Source: Pseudisothecium myosuroides | Taxonomy: Eukaryota; Streptophyta; Bryopsida; Hypnales; Lembophyllaceae | Reading direction: 5' to 3' | Assembly (NCBI GenBank): GCA_951799445.1 | Contig: OX637296.1 | Span: forward strand, 22,940,001 to 23,004,000 | Length of the DNA stretch: 64,000 nt | Shown here: piece by piece, positions 12,175-24,498 of the stretch | How positions within the stretch are numbered: position 1 is the first letter of the stretch | Layout: each line of letters begins with the position of its first letter | Made by a program: the position numbers and the translations under genes | Notes under the pieces: generated by a model | What the model saw: the letters and a program-made list of their open reading frames with translations, nothing else | The model's database searches: none | What the model was told of the DNA's origin: nothing

Positions 12175-12690
12175 TTTGAAGATAGACCACTCATTGTCAA
12201 ATGCAGGAATTGTGTTCAAAGTTGAATTTCAGACCTCATTTAGGCATAGTAGAATATTTTTTTTCTAAAAACTTTGAACTGAAAAAAGTTGTGGAACGAA
12301 GTTAATTTTTTATTTCCAATTTTTTTTTTGAGGCTTACAAACTCCAATAAAAAGTTATGGCCAAAATTTAGAGAAGGTGTTTGGGAGTGTACAAAAAAAG
12401 GGAGGGGAGTCTTTTCCAACTCCTCACTAAAATTTGGCCATAACTTTTAGTTTGAGTTTCAAAATCTCAAATGGATTTTTGGAGATAAAATATTAGCTTG
12501 ATTCCACAATTTTTTTAGTTCAAAGTTTTTTGAAAAAGGCTATTCTACTATTCCTAAATGAGGTCTGAAATTCAACTTTGAACACAAATCCTACATTTGA
12601 CTTAGCTAGAAGCGGTTGAGCTCCTATTAATCCTAATTTACATATCCCACATAGTGGATTGTCTTACCTACTACTACCCAACTAATATAG
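12175..12690. repeat. Foldback element with about 190 bp arms
   Basis: The left arm (about 12200-12385) reads inward from CAGGAATTGTGTTCAAAG and the right arm (about 12420-12610) is its inverted copy, ending TTGAACACAAATCCTACATT. It then runs into CATATCCCACATAG and GTCTTACCTACTACTACCC. The same sequence family occurs at 34912-35212 and, reversed, at 35875-36260 inside the CACTA nest, so this may be a solo derivative of it. Confidence 0.7.
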
Positions 12691-12971
12691 AGAGCTTCTC
12701 TTCTCATCTCTAAACACACAAAATTAAGTAAGTGGCTTTCTTTGGCTTTCTTTAGAAGCCACTTAATGTGACTAAATTTGTTTAATTTGTCAATTAAACA
12801 CCTTGCACTTTGATGCTGTGATGTACTATGATTATTATATCTTGAAATCCTTTGCAAAAGTCAAACCAAGTGAACTTCAAGTTATTAAGAAATAAGAATC
12901 TAAAGGGCCAGTGGTGATATAGAAATCTTTAAGGATGTCATTGCAAAGTGGTCCTCTAGAAGCTTGGTTTG

Positions 12972-13195
12972 TGTAGAGAATAGGAAACAAAATGGAACTA
13001 CAAAGCATTATATAACCAAAGTATGCAAGAAGAAAAGTATGTAAGTATATTCAAAGTAAAGTAAATATATACCAAGGAGAGAGAATCTATAAATAGTTCT
13101 CCTCCTCTACTATTGGTCCAAGGGATCCTCTAACTAAAGTAAACTTATAGTGAACTACAAGTAGAGAGCGTATTAAAATAAGATGTTTATTAAAA
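12972..13195 (-). repeat. Copia 3' LTR (left)
   Basis: It matches the right LTR over its full 224 bp, with scattered substitutions. Shared stretches include ACCAAGGAGAGAGAATCTAT and GGTCCAAGGGATCCTCTAAC. Its terminal CA (plus-strand view) has mutated to AA. Confidence 0.85.
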
Positions 13196-13449
13196 CTCCT
13201 CCTTGCTCAACATAACATTCATATAATATTCTATGCAATGCCATATACTATAATTTCTATAATTTAGTAAGGTAAATGCTTGTTGCTTCATTAAAACCTT
13301 ATCCAGGAAAACCTTCACTATAGCCAAGGACAAAACCATGGACAAAGGAAAAAGAGTACAACATCTTTATCAATCCATTCTCATAGTAAAACCCAATGGG
13401 AAAAATCCATGGAAGGATAGCAAAAAATTTCTACAAATTTCACAATAAA

Positions 13450-14190
13450 AATCTATTGAACTTCCTGTTCCAATGTACTAAGTCATCGCATTCCAATGCC
13501 ATGAAGAAGTTGACGACGAGTACATGATGGAGGAGCCTTGGTAAAAAGATCTGTTGATATCTGTTGATAAAACTTTCTTGATTCAAGTGCTTACTCAATT
13601 TTCAAGATATTGCAACTCTATGTCATAAAAAAACGTAGTTAGTTTGAGAATTGGATGATGCAAGGTCAGATCTATAGCCAGCATCAACATATCCAACTAA
13701 TGTGGGATCTGTCGATCAAGTATAATGTAATCCCAAATCTTCAATGCCTTTCAAATAACAAAGAAGGTGTTTAATTCCATTCCAATGTCGTAGTGAAGAC
13801 AAGCACTCTGTCTTGCAAGGACATTGATTGCAAATGCAATATCATACCTTGTAGATGTAGTCAAATATAAAAGTGCTTCAATTGAAGCGAGGTATGGATA
13901 TAGTTCACCCAATGTTCTTCTTCATCCTTGCAAGGGCAATAAGGATCATCTTCTTTGTTGCTACAACCAACCATATGTGCGGATAGTGGATAGGCATTTA
14001 TCATATTGAATCTTGGCAAAATTCGGTTGATGTAAGGCACTTGTGAAAGAAAAAATGCTACCAACTTTTAGGTGAAGAACTTGTAAGCCAATACAAAAGG
14101 TAGTTTTTTCAAGAAATTTCATCTCAAATTCACAAGTAAGTAGTTGTGTAGTTGCCATACCTTTTTCTTCTCGTTTGCGCACAAATACCA
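13450..14190 (-). pseudogene. Copia pol remnant: end of reverse transcriptase and RNase H
   Basis: The minus strand shows recognisable Copia pol pieces in shifting frames. One is the late reverse transcriptase region (FEMKFLEKTTFCIGLQ, about 14140-14090). Next is a TSTRYDIAFAINVLARQS stretch (about 13860-13805), matching the Copia motif around RPDI-FAVNLLAR. A terminal DLFTKAPP-like motif lies near 13550. Stops and frame changes between the pieces show it is dead. Integrase, protease and most of gag are absent. Confidence 0.8.
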
Positions 14191-14649
14191 GCTTATATCC
14201 AAGAGTTCAAGAAGAGAAATTATTCATAATAGGTCCAAAGACCTTTCTCTTAAACAAAGAAGCATACTCCTCTTGCAATAGCAGCTCTCTACTTTAACCA
14301 ATCAGAGTGATGCACCACATAAAAAACTTCCATAATGATGATTTGGCAATTAGTTTGCCTCGCACGCATGTTTAGCATAATGTAATTGACTTTATATAAC
14401 GAGTGGTCGGATTGGAATCCAATACAAACCACTTGCCGCAACAAAAGTTGTTTTACAACTTTATATCTAGAGGTGAAAAAACATTGGTGCACACATTCCG
14501 ATAGCTAATCAGGCTCCAAGAGGGTAGAGGGAAAATTATAACTTATGCATGTAATGGTGGTGCCCTCAGGCAATATCACCTTTATTGGTCCCTCCTGAAA
14601 ACAAAACATATTTGATCTAGCAAATCCAAAGATTATTTTCATAAAAAAA

Positions 14650-15005
14650 ATTGTTTATCCTGCAAGATTATGTGTACATATACAACAAAAAATTGCTTAC
14701 CCCGTTTTATTATCCTACAAGATTATATGTACATATTCAACAAAAAAATGTTTATTCCGTAGGATTATCTCGCAGGATTATGTGTATAGATGCAACAAAA
14801 AATTGCTTATCCCGTAGGATTATCCCAATTCTTATGTGTATATATGCAACAAAAAGTTGTTTATACCGAAGGACTATCCTGTAGGATTATGTGCACATAT
14901 GCAACAAAAATTTGCTTATCCCGTAGAATTATCCCACAGGATTATTTGTACATTTGCAACAAAAAAAATTCTTATCCCACGAGATTGTATGTACAGTTGC
15001 AGTAT
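14650..15005. repeat. 55 bp tandem repeat, about 6.5 units, inside Copia remnant
   Basis: Units begin at about 14666, 14721, 14776, 14830, 14885 and 14940, a spacing of 55, 55, 54, 55 and 55 bp. The core reads GATTATGTGTACATATGCAA, followed by CAAAAAATTGCTTATCCCGT. A shorter final unit and a small TA microsatellite (about 15013-15027) follow. Confidence 0.88.
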
Positions 15006-15109
15006 AAAAAAAAATATATATATATGTATAGCATGCATTTTCATCTTGAGCTCTGCTTAGGCAATTCTGATTTAGTATTTGTTTTGAGGGATGTTATCAA
15101 TATCTTTTT

Positions 15110-15560
15110 GTTTTAAGTTTCTTAAGACTAGAAACTTCAATTTCGATTTTATATTTTTTTTAAGGGAGATTTGTTTTTTTTCCCTTCTCCAGAGTTCTCT
15201 GTCTCCTCCCTTCCCCTCACCGTTGCTTCCCTTATTTGTTATTTTTTTTGGCCGCACTAGTGCTGCCTTCCTTCACATCTCACCACCTGTTCACCTTGGG
15301 AGTTGCAATATCAATATTCAATTTCTCCTTTCTTTAATTCATCTTTTATTTCTTCATCATGAGTACTTCAAATTCTTTTGTTGCTCCATCTATAGCAATT
15401 CCTATCACTACTACTCACATTAAACTACCAAAGCTTCAACCTCTGTTGTTTGCATAGCTAGCAACTGATGAAAATAACTATTTATTAAGGGCAAAAAATG
15501 CAAAAGCATATATATTCGTGGAGCAGTTATTGCAGTTATCATAGTCTATCACTTTTGATC
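15110..15560 (+). repeat. Inverted copy of Copia leader and gag start
   Basis: The plus strand reads AAGGGAGATTTGTTTTTT, then CCTTCTCCAGAGTTCTCTGT, and then an ATG frame starting MSTSNSFVAPS with LPKLQPLLFA, typical of Copia gag. The same leader lies in minus orientation at 15840-16110. A plus-oriented gag-start piece recurs at 15700-15830, and 15548-15577 is inverted at 15661-15690. The element therefore contains internal inverted duplications. Confidence 0.75.
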
Positions 15561-15839
15561 AGCTTCCAACTATGTTCCAGGAAAACAAAAAGCTCCAAGC
15601 TCAAACTTGAGAAGCTCACACCATGGATGCGTCCATGGATTCATTTGGAGTTGAAGATTTCAGTTGGAAGTTGATCAAAAGTGATAGACTGCGATAGCTA
15701 CTCCAATTCTTGTCACTACTACTAACATTGAACCACCAAGGCTTCAACCTCTTTTGTTTGCACAACTAGCAAATGATGGAAATAACTATTTATTATGGGG
15801 CAAAAACTACAAAAGCGTACATATTTGCTATAGATGGAG

Positions 15840-16110
15840 CAACAAAAGAGTTTGAAGTACTTTTGATGGAGAAATAAAAGATGACTTAAAGAGAGGACTA
15901 GAGGAGAAATTGAATATTGAAATCACAACTCCCAAGGTGAAGAGGTGGTGAGATGTGAAGGGAGGCAGCAGAGGGCGGCCAAAAGAAGCAGCAGCCAAGG
16001 GAAGCTATGGCAAGGGGAAGGGAGGACACAGAGAGCTCTGGAGAAGGGAGCAAAAACAAATCTCCCTTAAAACAAAAAACAAAATCGGAATTGCAAATGC
16101 AAAGCCCAAG
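15840..16110 (-). repeat. Copia leader (5' untranslated region) in element orientation
   Basis: Reverse complement of the 15110-15400 region (for example minus-strand AAGGGAGATTTGTTTTTGCT). It lies just inside the 5' LTR, where an LTR retrotransposon leader belongs. Confidence 0.7.
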
Positions 16111-16140
16111 ATAAAATGATCAAAGATCATGCTGATAACG

Positions 16141-16364
16141 TGTTGAGAATAGGAAACGAAATGAAACTACAAAGTATTATATAACCAAAGTTTGCAAGAA
16201 GAAAAGCTTGTAAATATATTCAAAGTAAAGTAAATATATACCAAGGAGAGAGAATCTATAAATAATTCTCCTACTCTACTATTGGTCCAAGGGATCCTCT
16301 AACTAAAGTAAACTTATAGTGAACTACAAGTGGAGAGCATATAAAAATAAGATGTTTCTTAACA
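16141..16364 (-). repeat. Copia 5' LTR (right)
   Basis: It begins TGTTGAGAATAGG and ends CTTAACA in plus-strand view, so the expected TG...CA ends are intact. The GTTTG target duplicate follows directly. Confidence 0.85.
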
Positions 16365-16369
16365 GTTTG

Positions 16370-18355
16370 ATCTCCAATGACTTTCATGTCACAAATATGA
16401 ATGGAATGAATTAGAGATTTCAATGTAAATAAAAATGCAATCTACAAAAGATAATTCAAAAAACTTAAATTTTAATTTTTTATAGATTTTTTTTGCTACC
16501 TACCAAGTTGAAATTTTGGATTGTTGTAGTACAACTTATGCTCTCAAGTATTGATTGAAATAAAAATTATATTTGAAGAAATCTAATAAGTTTTTCTATC
16601 TTATGAAAAAGTTTTAAAAAAATTTGCCAAAATTTTTACTCATAGAAACTTGCCCAAAATCCATTTTATCTGTCATACGGACTATAGAACTTTGGAAGTT
16701 AAAGTAAAGAAAATCTTTTGAAATATTGACCAATAATTTAGAAAAATGAATTTGAAACCATGGAACTTTGATTTTAGAATGATGCAAATTTATTTTTTAC
16801 CGTAATGTTCTTTACTTTAATATAAAAATAAGGAAAAATTTCCAAATTATTTTAGTATATATTGCATTTGGTATGAATTATTTCACTTTTAATACAAAAA
16901 TTCTTACTGGTTTAAAATTTTCTTTTACAAATAATAGAAAACAAATAACCAAATCATTGAAAAACAGATATAAAAAAAATCACATTCATAAGTACCATAA
17001 AAATGAGGCTTGAAAAAATAATTATAGGCTTGTCTATTGAAGATTAGAAGTCTCTTCATTCTAGTTGACATGCAAGTCTTGGCAAGTGTGAATTCCTTAT
17101 GTACAAGGTTATGTAAGACTTTGAAGGTATATGTTGACTAATAGACCGCAACAAAATCCATACTTTTCAATACAAAACCCCTCAAAAATCTGGCCCCTAT
17201 GGTTATAAAATGGACCCTTTCAACTCTCATATTTTCTTTTTTAAACTCCAAAAGTCTTCTAGCCTTGGTTTTAAGAAATTAATCGAACTTCAAAGGTTTC
17301 TATTGGTTCCCTCAAAAAACTTTTCAAGTTTCTTTCTTCATGGGCTTCAATTTTAGTCAAGTAACTTCAATATTTCATTATTTTTGTTATGATTTTAAAA
17401 TATTGTTGTTTTCATCTTGACTCCATTGCACCATTTTTGTCATAACTTCATTCCATAGTTGTGACTTCAAATGGACACCATGGGCACAAAGTGAACCCTA
17501 TAATTGTGAACCCTAAGGTCACTTCAAAAATTGGCTAAACCAACCTAAAGGTTGTCACTGGAATTTTTTAGCAATTTGAACTTTGGGTCTATAACCATAT
17601 AATAGAAAAATAGAAAATTTTATATTATAATAAAGAGATTTCTATTTTTCAAAGTTAGGTCATATGATACTTTACATTGAATTCTTCATAGATCATATTT
17701 TTGTTATTTAATAGGGTGTTTTTTTAATATAAAAGATGTGCATATGGATGTTACCTACATATCTATGCAATAGAATTTTAAAAAATTCATCACCACTTGT
17801 TTACGATAAAATATTGTGTTAAACCATGAAAATTAACTTTAGAAATTCACCAAAAATGGAATTTTGCTTTTTTGAAACTGAACTTTTGTATGCTTGATTG
17901 GGATTGCATGAGGATTGAGTGATCAATCTTTAATGTAGGAGTTTCAATATCTTGTGTGTGGCTACATAAGGAGATTTTTATTCATACAAATTAGCAAATT
18001 ATGATAAAAGACGTTGCAAGTACAACCTAAATTATTTGTTACTTGGAGAATATTGATGTTTTAAATTTTCAAAAGCAACACGCTCTAGGCGCATACAATG
18101 GATCATAAATTTGGGAGGAAACAATACATTTGGAATCTTGTTCAAAACAATAGAGTGTAATTATGAATTGAAGCACACATTCAGAGACACTTTACTAATC
18201 TAGTCAAGTTCTATGTAGGAGACTTGGTGTTTTTCCACGCAAATTGCTATTCTATGAGGCAAAACAATAGGAATTAGTTTTAGTTCACTTCAAGGTGTTG
18301 CTACTTTATACCTAAAATGATGCAATTATTTGAATCAATTGAGCATGATTCCTAT
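16370..18355. other. Intergenic, no gene seen
   Basis: AT-rich sequence without a coding frame longer than about 60 codons and without a repeat I could define. Confidence 0.5.
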
Positions 18356-18361
18356 CATTAA

Positions 18362-19275
18362 CCCCTAAAGCTCCTAAAAACGCTTCAAAATTGCCATTTC
18401 TAATACAAGTACCAAATTTTAGAAAAAAAAACATTTTTGAATGTATGCAACTGTAGGATCGTGTAGTATGCTAGTTTGAGAAGATGTGGAAAAAGTTTCA
18501 AAAATTTCCACTATGTAGATAATTGCAAAATAGTAGTGTTTGAAATGACAGAAGTCCTTATTTTGGCCCTATAAAAAACAAAGCAGCTGCACTTCACAAG
18601 GTTACGTTTGTATGAAAAAATGTCCACGTTGGTGGTACTTCTTTGGATTCATTCTTCAAGGCAAGTTGGCAAGTTGGCTACATGCTTGAAAATTTTCAAA
18701 TCGTTTGGAATTGTACAATATATAGGAAAAAAATAGTAAATAGAAAGCAATAGAGAATGATTCAAAATACTAAATTGTTAAGAATTTCATTATGAAATTG
18801 AAAAATGCCAATTCCAATGGTTGTAATGTTGTAATAAACAATCTACATCCTATGATTTTATATTTTTCAAAAATATTGAAAATTGAATAAAATGACTTCA
18901 AAGTTTATTTTAGAGTAGAGAATCCATAGCTGCCAGTAAACTAAATTTTTTCATAATTTTCATCTCATTAATCAAAATTGAATGATTCAAAGCTTTCCAC
19001 ATTGATATAAATCCAAAAAAATCAAATTCAAATTTTGCCGTTTAAATAAAAAATGATTTTTTCTAATCTTCCCAAGTTGTCCAAGTCGAGAAACAAACAA
19101 CATATCATGCAATAACTTCTTAACCACGTAGTCAAAAGTTATGAAAATTGTTGGGCCTTAAAGCTACTCCTTGTCCTCTTGTTGTGTGAAAATTCAAGGA
19201 AAAAAAAAATTCCATTCATAATGAGCTGCCCAAAAAACCAATGTTGCCAAAAAACACAACTTGGTCCTTTTGGGG
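18362..19275. mobile_element. TTAA-flanked element, 914 bp
   Basis: CCCCTAAAG follows TTAA (18358-18361). GGTCCTTTTGGGG precedes TTAA (19276-19279). The body is shared with the interrupted copy at 25414-31243 (for example AATTGCCATTT, then GAATTGAAAAATGCCAAT). No transposase frame is present. Confidence 0.7.
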
Positions 19276-19279
19276 TTAA

Positions 19280-20495
19280 ATTGTCTTTGATTTAATTAAA
19301 TATGGGGTCACAGCTAAAAGAAGATTTCAAATTTTTTTACCTTATAATTTCAAGACATCATATGCATAAACTATATATAGATGATCTTCAAAGTATTGAT
19401 TGTAGTCTAACCTAAAATTAAGCCTAGGCTTGCAAATTGAAAGCCAAATTTACATTTACTGCAAGAATCTAAATGTGGCAATTTAATAGCACTCTCGAAA
19501 GTCAAAATTAGGCTCCATTCTCTTATTATAAATAAATAGCAATGAGTGTAGGCATATTGCCTTCTCAACTTGAATTTTCACTTCTACTTATCTTGGATGT
19601 AGACCTACCAAATGATGTTGTTGGGCAATTTTGACGAGTTAAAAAAAAATGTCAAACTTGCTATTAAGCAACACTATTTGAGGGTCAATGGAGGAAGGTA
19701 ATTTCTTTTAAATAATTGGAATAAGTATTTTGCCCTAACTATGCTGGCATGAAAGAAATAATAATTTTTTTGCTTTTGGAACCCTAAAATCAATTAAACG
19801 GACTTTTACGTCAAGATCTTTTAATGTAAAAAATGACAATTGTAACTAGAGGATCTTAATCCTCACAAGGTAGTGAAGATTATGGACTTTCTAGAAATAT
19901 AATTCTTATTTCAATTGAAACCCGGGAGCAAAAATTATACTCCGGAGGGTGATTGCAAGAAACACTTGTACTATTTGTTGTGTTTTGTTTAGTACTCATG
20001 ATTTTTTTGTGACTATTTTAAAATTAAAAAATCATTTTTTCAAAAATCTAAAAGATTTAGCTAATGATTAGAGCTTCAAGAAGATTGTATCTTAGGAAGA
20101 TCAAATATAGAATAATTCTCTAAGTAAGAGAATTGAAAAAGTTTAGAATCTCAAGAAAATAGGTGTAAATCAAAATTAGGAATTGGTCATTTATAAAATA
20201 GGAATTGGTCATTTGTAACAACTCTATGGAGATTGTCATTCACCAAAAAACATCAAAATATTTTTTTTCCATGTTTGAAAATGTATGCTAAAAGAAACTC
20301 ACTATCTCCTAAAAAGAGACAAGCAGCTTCGCCTTGGACCCCCCCAAATGAAAAATCTGCAACCGTGTGATTAGTTTTTAAAAAAAAGACCACCCTTTGC
20401 TACTGTGCAATGCGAATCGAAAACAAATGTCGCTTGAAGTAAAAAGAAGGAAGACCATCCTTCGCCCCTCTGCAACGGGAATAAAAAAAACTGTC
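19280..20495. other. Intergenic with a solo transposon end at 19947
   Basis: At 19947 the sequence GGGTGATTGCAAGAAACACT and the following TTGTACTATTTG match the left terminus of the 844 bp element at 55851-56694. No partner right end was found, so this looks like a truncated copy. No gene was seen. Confidence 0.55.
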
Positions 20496-20500
20496 AATGA

Positions 20501-21170
20501 AGGATGCTCAAACTAAAATAACCTCAAGTTCTCCGTGATTTGGACCACTTTGAATTGTTGCGGTGAATTTGTGAATTTTGTAGTTCTTCATGATTATTTG
20601 CGTTTACAAGATTATACTTGAGGCTTGAAGTTTTGAATTATTGCTCGACTTCCATGATTTGGACCGCTTTGAATTGTTGTAGTGAATTTGTGAGTTTTGC
20701 ACTTTTTCATGATTATTTGCGTTTACAAAATTATACTGAAGGCTTGAAGTTTTGAATTATTGTTGGATTTCATTATTGGGTATGCTAACTTTGTTACATG
20801 ATTGCAAAGTATAATCTGTGCGCTCTCTCTCACATGATGCTTTTGAAGGATGCTCAAACTGAAATGACCTCAAGTTCTCCATAATTTGGACTACTTTGAA
20901 TTGTTGCGGTGAATTTGTGAGTTTTACAATTCTTCATGATTATTTGCATTTACGAGATTATACTTAAGGCTTGAAGTTTTGAATTATTGCTTGACTTCCG
21001 TGATTTGTACCGCTTTGAATTGTTGCGATGAATTTGTGAGTTTTGCATTTTTTCAAGATTATTTGCATTTACAAAATTATACTGAAAGCTTGAAGTTTTG
21101 AATTATTGTTGGACTTCATTATTGGGCATGCTAACTTCTTTATATGATTGCATGGTATAATCAACATGGA
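20501..21170. repeat. Higher-order tandem repeat (119 bp within 346 bp)
   Basis: GTGATTTGGACC-like starts occur at 20535, 20654, 20881 and 21000: 119 bp apart within a pair and 346 bp between pairs. Each 346 bp unit starts AGGATGCTCAAACT (20501, 20847). The unit core includes CTTTGAATTGTTG, CATGATTATTTGC and GGCTTGAAGTTTTGAATTAT. Confidence 0.9.
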
Positions 21171-21373
21171 GAAATGGTGCTCCTACAGAAAGATTCCAAA
21201 ACTCTTTCACAAAGTTTGAATATAATTAGTTTGCATGTGAGAGAGATGTTAGAAATTTGGATTATTAGGTAACGTCCTACCTAATATTGCGCCCATTCAA
21301 GAACTTTTTGTTTCATGAATTGGAAATAAGAAAGGCGCACTTGTTCTTTATATAACACATTTCTTCCTTATAG

Positions 21374-21564
21374 ATACTGTTGTGGTTGAATCAAGCCAGC
21401 ACTTAAACGACGTGATTGTCCTCGATGAAAGTGAAGATGCTCCTAAATGTCAGGTGCAATTGTATGAGACCATGGGTGAAGATGGTGTAGAAATTGCAGC
21501 TGTCTTCATATATATTCCAGCGACTTATGGTGATCGAGACATTATGAATAGTTTGTTATTGTAG
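21374..21564 (+). CDS. Exon-like island a, unrecognised acidic product
   Basis: A pyrimidine-rich acceptor (TTTCTTCCTTATAG) precedes an open frame of about 62 codons that reads VVESSQHLNDVIVLDESEDA and then an AAVFIYIPATYGDRD stretch. It ends with TAG immediately before GTAATG, so the donor is uncertain and the frame may end here. Base composition is more balanced than the surroundings. No family was recognised. It could be the first of a series of plus-strand islands (31.7, 32.6, 46.2, 47.1 and 47.3 kb), which share good acceptors and acidic or coiled-coil character. Confidence 0.3.
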
Positions 21565-21899
21565 GTAATGCAAGTGCTGAAACACTTCTTGTGTTTCAAG
21601 TAATATTTGTAAAAGAGCTATAATGCAATGTTGAAAATTTACATGATTTTTGTCCAATGAGTGTATGCCACATGTGCAGGACTTAGTCCATGACTACCTT
21701 TCTATTGATTTTGTACGTTGTTTTACACTATCACCTCAAAAGAGGCAGTAACTGCCTACGCTAAATACACTCATTATGCAAGATGAAAAATTCCATTTCT
21801 TTTCCTATGCTATGCAAAAATCTTTGAATGGTTCAAATCGGCCAATTGTAAGATTACAGTACCCGAATGTACATCCTATAATTCAAAGGATACTAGTAG

Positions 21900-22284
21900 T
21901 TATTGGCCACAGAAAGTAACTTTTAAAGTAAAAAATGACCCTTCAAAAATAACGTTAAAAAAATCATCAAAAATCACTTTGATTAAAACTTAACATTTTG
22001 AACTTAATAAATAAATGTTGTAAAATAAAAAAATATTCAATCTATTATTGATTTTAGAAGGAATTTTTAATTTTTGGCTTAAAAATTTATTGAAAAATAT
22101 TGGTTTGAGTACTAGTTGATCTTACTCTCTCTCTATATATATATGATCTATAGATAATATTTCACAACTATTATTTGAGATTATCATTAAATTATTATTC
22201 TAAGTTTCATTTTATAATGCGTCTTTACAATTTTGGAAATTTAGACAACCTTGTGGTGTTTAAGGAATTAAGGATTTTTAGGTG
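21900..22284. mobile_element. TTAA-flanked element, reverse orientation, degraded
   Basis: Reverse complement of the 7802-8365 body (for example AGAAGGAATTTTTAATTTTTGGC and CAACTATTATTTGAGAT in pieces). The right end GGATTTTTAGGTG precedes TTAA at 22285-22288. The left end was not found. Confidence 0.5.
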
Positions 22285-22289
22285 TTAAG

Positions 22290-23140
22290 GATTTTTGAAA
22301 GGCTAAAGGACTATTTTTCTTCAAAGGAACAATTAGAAATTTCAAAAGTTCCTAGATAGAGTCATTTTTGAATGGATCTTTCCAAAAATTTGACACAAGA
22401 TTGGAAATGCACCTCTTTTACTAGAATACCATTTACTAGGGCTTTGGATTAAAGTTGTGATACACACAAAGTTTTTTCAAGCAAAGTGGATAGCTTTGGC
22501 CATAATTGCCATCCTTTTATTTCTAAAATTTGGCTAGTGTTCAAGTAACATGGTATAATAAGTACCAGTAAAAAAACTATGAATAACAAAAAAATTTACT
22601 ACAAGAGGAGTCAAAGTCTATTGATTATGTAGGGCAAGGCCAAAAAATTGTTCCTTCTAACTTCAAACACTATTATATTACAATCTACAAGGACAAAGTT
22701 TAAAAATAAAATTAAACACATTTCCATATTAGTCTAGTTTATTTTTAATAGTGAAAAATTTTAAACATTAAAAATGAAAATAATTCTTTTATTTTATGAA
22801 TACAATAGAGAATGGCAATCCTGCCAGAGACATAACCCATTCCTTTACACATTGATGCAAACTTCAAAAATTGAAGATTTCATATCTTATAGTAAATTTA
22901 ATTTATATACCAAAATCCTTTACTTTTGGAGGTTAAGAAATCTTTTGAAATTTCTTAGTCATGACTTATAACTGAAATTTATAACCAATAAAATTGTGTG
23001 CTCCAACTCTTGATCACAAGTGTAAAAAACACATACATAAGGATTTCAATGGACAAAAAGGAAGTTCAAAGCTATGCTCAAGAGTTACATTTTGTTAAAA
23101 AGATCTTTTAGAAGCGTAATTCATGCATAATTAGCTTCCC
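22290..23140. other. Intergenic, no gene seen
   Basis: AT-rich. An open frame at 22774-22971 has no supporting features. Confidence 0.5.
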
Positions 23141-23144
23141 TTAA

Positions 23145-24046
23145 CCCCTAAAGTACCAAAGTCCCCTCGGGGGACACTTCAGATTTCGGGCAGGCCCGTG
23201 TGGCCTCAAATTTTGATCTGATTTTTTGAAACTTTTTTTGAAGATAGGAAATCACATTAGCTTTCTAAAAATATAATTTTTTTTTCAATCGGTGCCCAGG
23301 AGCAAAAGTTATGCCATCCTAAAGCAAAAAAGCAGTTCGTCGGGCAGAAAAAAAAAACACAAAAAAAAATTTTTTCTTTTTTTTCTTCAAAGATCATGTT
23401 TTTGTCTACATCTTAAGCTTTGATGCATTCTATTTGGACTAATAATGAGAAAGTTATGGACAATCTTTTTTTTCGGGCAATTTAAGCATCTTCAAAAAAA
23501 CTAACTTATAGGATTCATTTTTAAATGCAATTTTCAAATTTTTTCAGTTTTTTTTTTTTGACGAGGTCAAGTTTGTTTGCAAGAACAATCCCACCATTGG
23601 GATTATGTTGTTTTAATTCCACCTAAGAGCTATTAACAATTTAGTGTTTCGTTCAATTTTGGACCTACTTCTATTTAACAATTTTTTTATATGTGAAAAA
23701 ATCAAGGTGAAATTTTTTTCCTCACTCTCAACTCAAATTTCCAACATAAAAAATTACAACTTTTTGTTGTGTAGTGCAAAATAAATCCACAAATGGCCGT
23801 CAAAGTCATCTGAAATTGCAGGAAACAGTTCAAAAAACTTTTTTTTCCAACTTTGAATGCTAATATCTTCCAATCGGAACGGTCAAATGTCTTGAAATTT
23901 TTACCACATAATTTGAGACAAGTGAAGTACAAGATCCTACAATTAGATTCTAAAAAAAAAGTTTTTTTAAATTTAGGGAGTGATCGCAGCAGAAATGGCA
24001 GTTTTCAGTGGTTCCGGAGCCAGAAAATGCCTTGGTATTTTAGAGG
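23145..24046. mobile_element. TTAA-flanked element, 902 bp
   Basis: CCCCTAAAGTACC follows TTAA (23141-23144). GGTATTTTAGAGG precedes TTAA (24047-24050). Near the left end it carries a GC-rich TCCCCTCGGGGGA palindrome. No transposase is visible. Confidence 0.6.
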
Positions 24047-24054
24047 TTAATCAT

Positions 24055-24498
24055 GTAATGATGCAACGGCCTAAAAGTGTTTGATGGATGAATCCATCAG
24101 ATAGAAGTAAGATAGAAATGCAAATGTTCATCTTTGGAATTTTGTGTGAAAAGGAGAAGTCTTGCACAATAGTTTGACCTCCAATGAGCCCTTTTGGTTA
24201 TTTTAAGCAAATGATTCACTCGGTACCAAAAAAGATGATTTCCAAGGTGACCATCCCGGCGTTTTAGAATTAACCTCCAAAAGACAGGCTGGTCACTGTG
24301 GAAGTCACATTTTTTGGTACCGTGCAAATCATATGCTTCAAAAAAACCCAAGAGCATTCATTAGAGGTCATTGAACTACTGTGCAAGACCTTCCCTTTTT
24401 TCACAGATGAACAAAGATGAACATGTACACTTTTGTCCTAAATAGAAAGATTCTTTGTCATCCATCAAACATTTAGTGTCCGCAATGTCCTTCTAGGG
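24055..24498. repeat. Foldback with about 190 bp arms between TTAA sites
   Basis: The left arm (about 24059-24262) and right arm (about 24282-24492) are inverted copies around a spacer of about 20 bp. Matched stretches include TGTTTGATGGATG, GTTCATCTTTG, GTCTTGCACA and CGGTACCAAAAAA. TTAA flanks it at 24047-24050 (shared with the preceding element) and 24499-24502, where the right tip reads TTCTAGGG before TTAA. Confidence 0.75.

Larger units (their letters stand above)
12972..16364 (-). mobile_element. Copia-type LTR retrotransposon remnant, 3.4 kb
   Basis: Two 224 bp direct repeats (12972-13195 and 16141-16364) bound the element, with a perfect GTTTG duplication outside (12967-12971, 16365-16369). 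The pol remnant reads on the minus strand, so the right repeat is the 5' LTR. A purine-rich tract (minus-strand AGCAAGGAGGAG, about 13196-13208) abuts the 3' LTR, as expected for a polypurine primer site. After the 5' LTR the minus strand reads CGTTATCAGCATGATC, a possible primer-binding site related to initiator-Met tRNA. The interior is far shorter than a complete Copia element and is rearranged, so it cannot be autonomous. Confidence 0.88.

Noticed and set aside
15091..15423. Plus-strand frame of 110 codons
   Set aside because: Low-complexity Copia leader. The only meaningful part is the short gag start noted under the Copia element.
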